DNA of 64,000 nt, from positions 1,262,241 through 1,326,240 of the forward strand of contig NZ_CAJPUX010000002.1 in NCBI RefSeq assembly GCF_905397285.1, read 5' to 3'. This document shows, one piece after another, positions 62,842-64,000 of this stretch; the stretch's first letter is position 1, and each line of letters starts with the position of its first letter. Source of the DNA: Cupriavidus plantarum. GTDB taxonomy: Bacteria; Pseudomonadota; Gammaproteobacteria; Burkholderiales; Burkholderiaceae. The notes under the pieces were generated by a model. The model saw only the letters and a program-made list of their open reading frames with translations, did no database searches and was not told the DNA's origin. Position numbers and translations under genes: made by a program.

Positions 62842-63750
62842 CTATGGCTGCAACGCGGCGGCCTGAGCGGAAACCTCGCTCCAGCCGCGCCCGGGATCGA
62901 ACGTCTCGATTGCGGCCGCCCGCGCGGCGGTATCGGGACCCATGTCGCGCTCGTATACCTTGCCGTCGTGGCTCACCATGAAACTCTTGATGCCTGTGTC
63001 GCCATAGCGCGCGGGCCAGGCGAGCACCGCGAAGCCTCCGAACAGCTGGCCGTTGACAAGATACGCATAGGCGCCTCCGTTCGCGGATGGACCCTGGGCG
63101 GTCAGCAGCTTGTAGCGATAGCCGTTATAGCCATCGCCACCGCGGTGCCTCGTCACGGCGTCGATAAAGGCGGGGCCCAGCGGGCTCTCTGGCTCGCCGG
63201 GTTGCGTGGGCCAGTAGAGGCCGTCTATTTTTCCGGGGCTGCTGACCAGCTTGCGCGCGTAAACGGACATGCCGTTGGGCCCGTGATTGGCATCGGCATA
63301 TTCCCGCTGCGCATCGTAGATGGCGAGCATCGTCTGGATCGTGGCGAGCTCGTTGCGGCCGATTCGCCGGAAGCGCATCTCCTCCAGCCCGGCGGGCATG
63401 TCGAAGCGCCATTTGCCGTGGGACTGCACGAGGGGCACTGGCAGCGTCCAGCCATCGTTCCCCACCGCCACGCGTGCATTGGCGGTGCCTTCCGGCACGA
63501 TGCGGTGCGACTGGCTCCATGCCGCGAGAAATCGATAACGTAAATCGGCACCGAGCGGTGGAATAACATCGCGGGATATCGGACCGAGCAGACTCTGCAA
63601 TGCGGTGTCATCGCTTGTTGCAATGGCATCGCCAAATGCGTTCATTGCGGCTTCCGGGGTATCGAATCCGCGCTGGCCGTATGCGGCGACGGGGCCGATC
63701 CACAGCATTGCACAGACCAGCCATGCGCTAGCGGCGTATCGGTTTGGCAT
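62842..63750 (-). CDS. DUF2950-family exported protein
   Basis: A 302-residue protein from the ATG at 63750 (an upstream GTG/ATG at 63798 is possible). A signal peptide (about 3-25, ending AAYGQ) is followed by the family core: FDTPEAAMNAFGDAIATSDD, ERDLA-like MLAIYDAQREYAD, YNGYRYKLLTAQGPSANGGAYAYLVNG, FAVLAWPARYGDTGIKSFMVSHDGKVYERDMG. These are the DUF2950 landmarks; the function is unknown. A glycine-rich gene end lies upstream on the same strand, as DUF3300 and DUF2950 genes are often adjacent. Confidence 0.88.
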   Translation of the reverse strand: MPNRYAASAWLVCAMLWIGPVAAYGQRGFDTPEAAMNAFGDAIATSDDTALQSLLGPISRDVIPPLGADLRYRFLAAWSQSHRIVPEGTANARVAVGNDGWTLPVPLVQSHGKWRFDMPAGLEEMRFRRIGRNELATIQTMLAIYDAQREYADANHGPNGMSVYARKLVSSPGKIDGLYWPTQPGEPESPLGPAFIDAVTRHRGGDGYNGYRYKLLTAQGPSANGGAYAYLVNGQLFGGFAVLAWPARYGDTGIKSFMVSHDGKVYERDMGPDTAARAAAIETFDPGRGWSEVSAQAAALQP

Positions 63751-63860
63751 GGCAGTTCGTCTTGGCGTTGACGAGGGGCGCAGGTCGGGCGTGGTCATGT
63801 TTGCGATGTTCCGGTGACTTGAGGGGGCATGCGGGCGGGGTCTTGCCGCGGACTGTTCTG

Positions 63861-64000
63861 TTATCGACGGCCGCCTCGGCCGCCGCCACCGCCGCGACCG
63901 CCGGCAAAACCGCCTCCGCCGCCGCCGCGTGCGCCGGCGCTGAAACCGCCGCCGCCGCCGCCTCCGCCGCCGCTGAAGCCACCGCCACCGCCGCGCTGTG
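63861..64000 (-). CDS. C-terminal end of a glycine-rich protein, possibly DUF3300 (partial)
   Basis: The minus strand reads, up to the window edge, a Gly/Phe/Ser-rich tail (QRGGGGGFSGGGGGGGGFSA, then GARGGGGGGFAGGRGGGGGR, ending RGGRR and TAA). This low-complexity end matches the C-termini of DUF3300-family envelope proteins, which often precede DUF2950 genes. The body of the protein is outside the window, so the family is a guess from context. Confidence 0.5.
   Translation of the reverse strand, partial: QRGGGGGFSGGGGGGGGGFSAGARGGGGGGFAGGRGGGGGRGGRR

Noticed and set aside
63870..64000. GCC-rich triplet microsatellite
   Set aside because: Read on the minus strand it is a continuous glycine-rich C-terminus with a stop codon, so it is explained as coding sequence.

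Overview
The window is high-GC bacterial DNA that looks like a secondary replicon or an accessory-rich arm of a Burkholderiales genome, most likely Cupriavidus or a close relative. This is inferred from gene content: two Bug/TctC solute receptors, many LysR regulators each divergent from a small metabolic unit, NodT-type efflux lipoproteins, and a FecI/FecR/TonB receptor set. No rRNA, tRNA or CRISPR array was recognised.

Layout. 1-0.7 kb: end of a hybrid histidine kinase. 0.8-4.8 kb: FecI-type sigma factor, FecR-like regulator and siderophore receptor behind a Fur-box-like site. 4.9-12.4 kb: aldo/keto reductase, LysR with a GntP permease, a LysR divergent from an amidase and a Bug receptor. 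12.4-19.3 kb: a seven-gene minus-strand catabolic operon (Bug receptor, aconitase-type hydratase large and small subunits, aminotransferase, RraA-type aldolase, M81/MlrC protein, RidA) with a divergent LysR. 20.5-25.8 kb: LysR with FMN reductase, pirin and nitroreductase, an NTF2-like protein, a GlxA-type regulator and two small membrane proteins. 26.0-32.9 kb: a complete RND efflux system followed by a second GlxA-type regulator.

33-41 kb is a visibly less GC-rich accessory islet. It carries a RES/Xre toxin-antitoxin pair, a divergent Xre-ImmA/IrrE protease with a PIN-like partner, a decayed ISNCY-type transposase joined to a decayed tyrosine integrase, a coupled two-gene nuclease unit (Rossmann-like sensor fused to a PD-(D/E)XK nuclease, then an Mrr-like nuclease), an IS3-family scrap, an AbiJ-like abortive-infection gene and a frameshifted GIY-YIG-like gene. 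The two-gene nuclease unit at 37.1-38.5 kb is the best candidate for a poorly described defence system.

41.3-64 kb returns to ordinary chromosome-like content: MFS transporter, PsiE, LysR/SDR, a large Orn/Lys/Arg decarboxylase-like enzyme divergent from aspartate 4-decarboxylase and the aspartate:alanine antiporter, an AI-2E family permease, four small envelope proteins, a second RND efflux operon, and a two-component operon (sensor-poor kinase and two response regulators) headed by a 30-codon open frame. The window ends in a DUF2950 gene and the glycine-rich end of a further gene.
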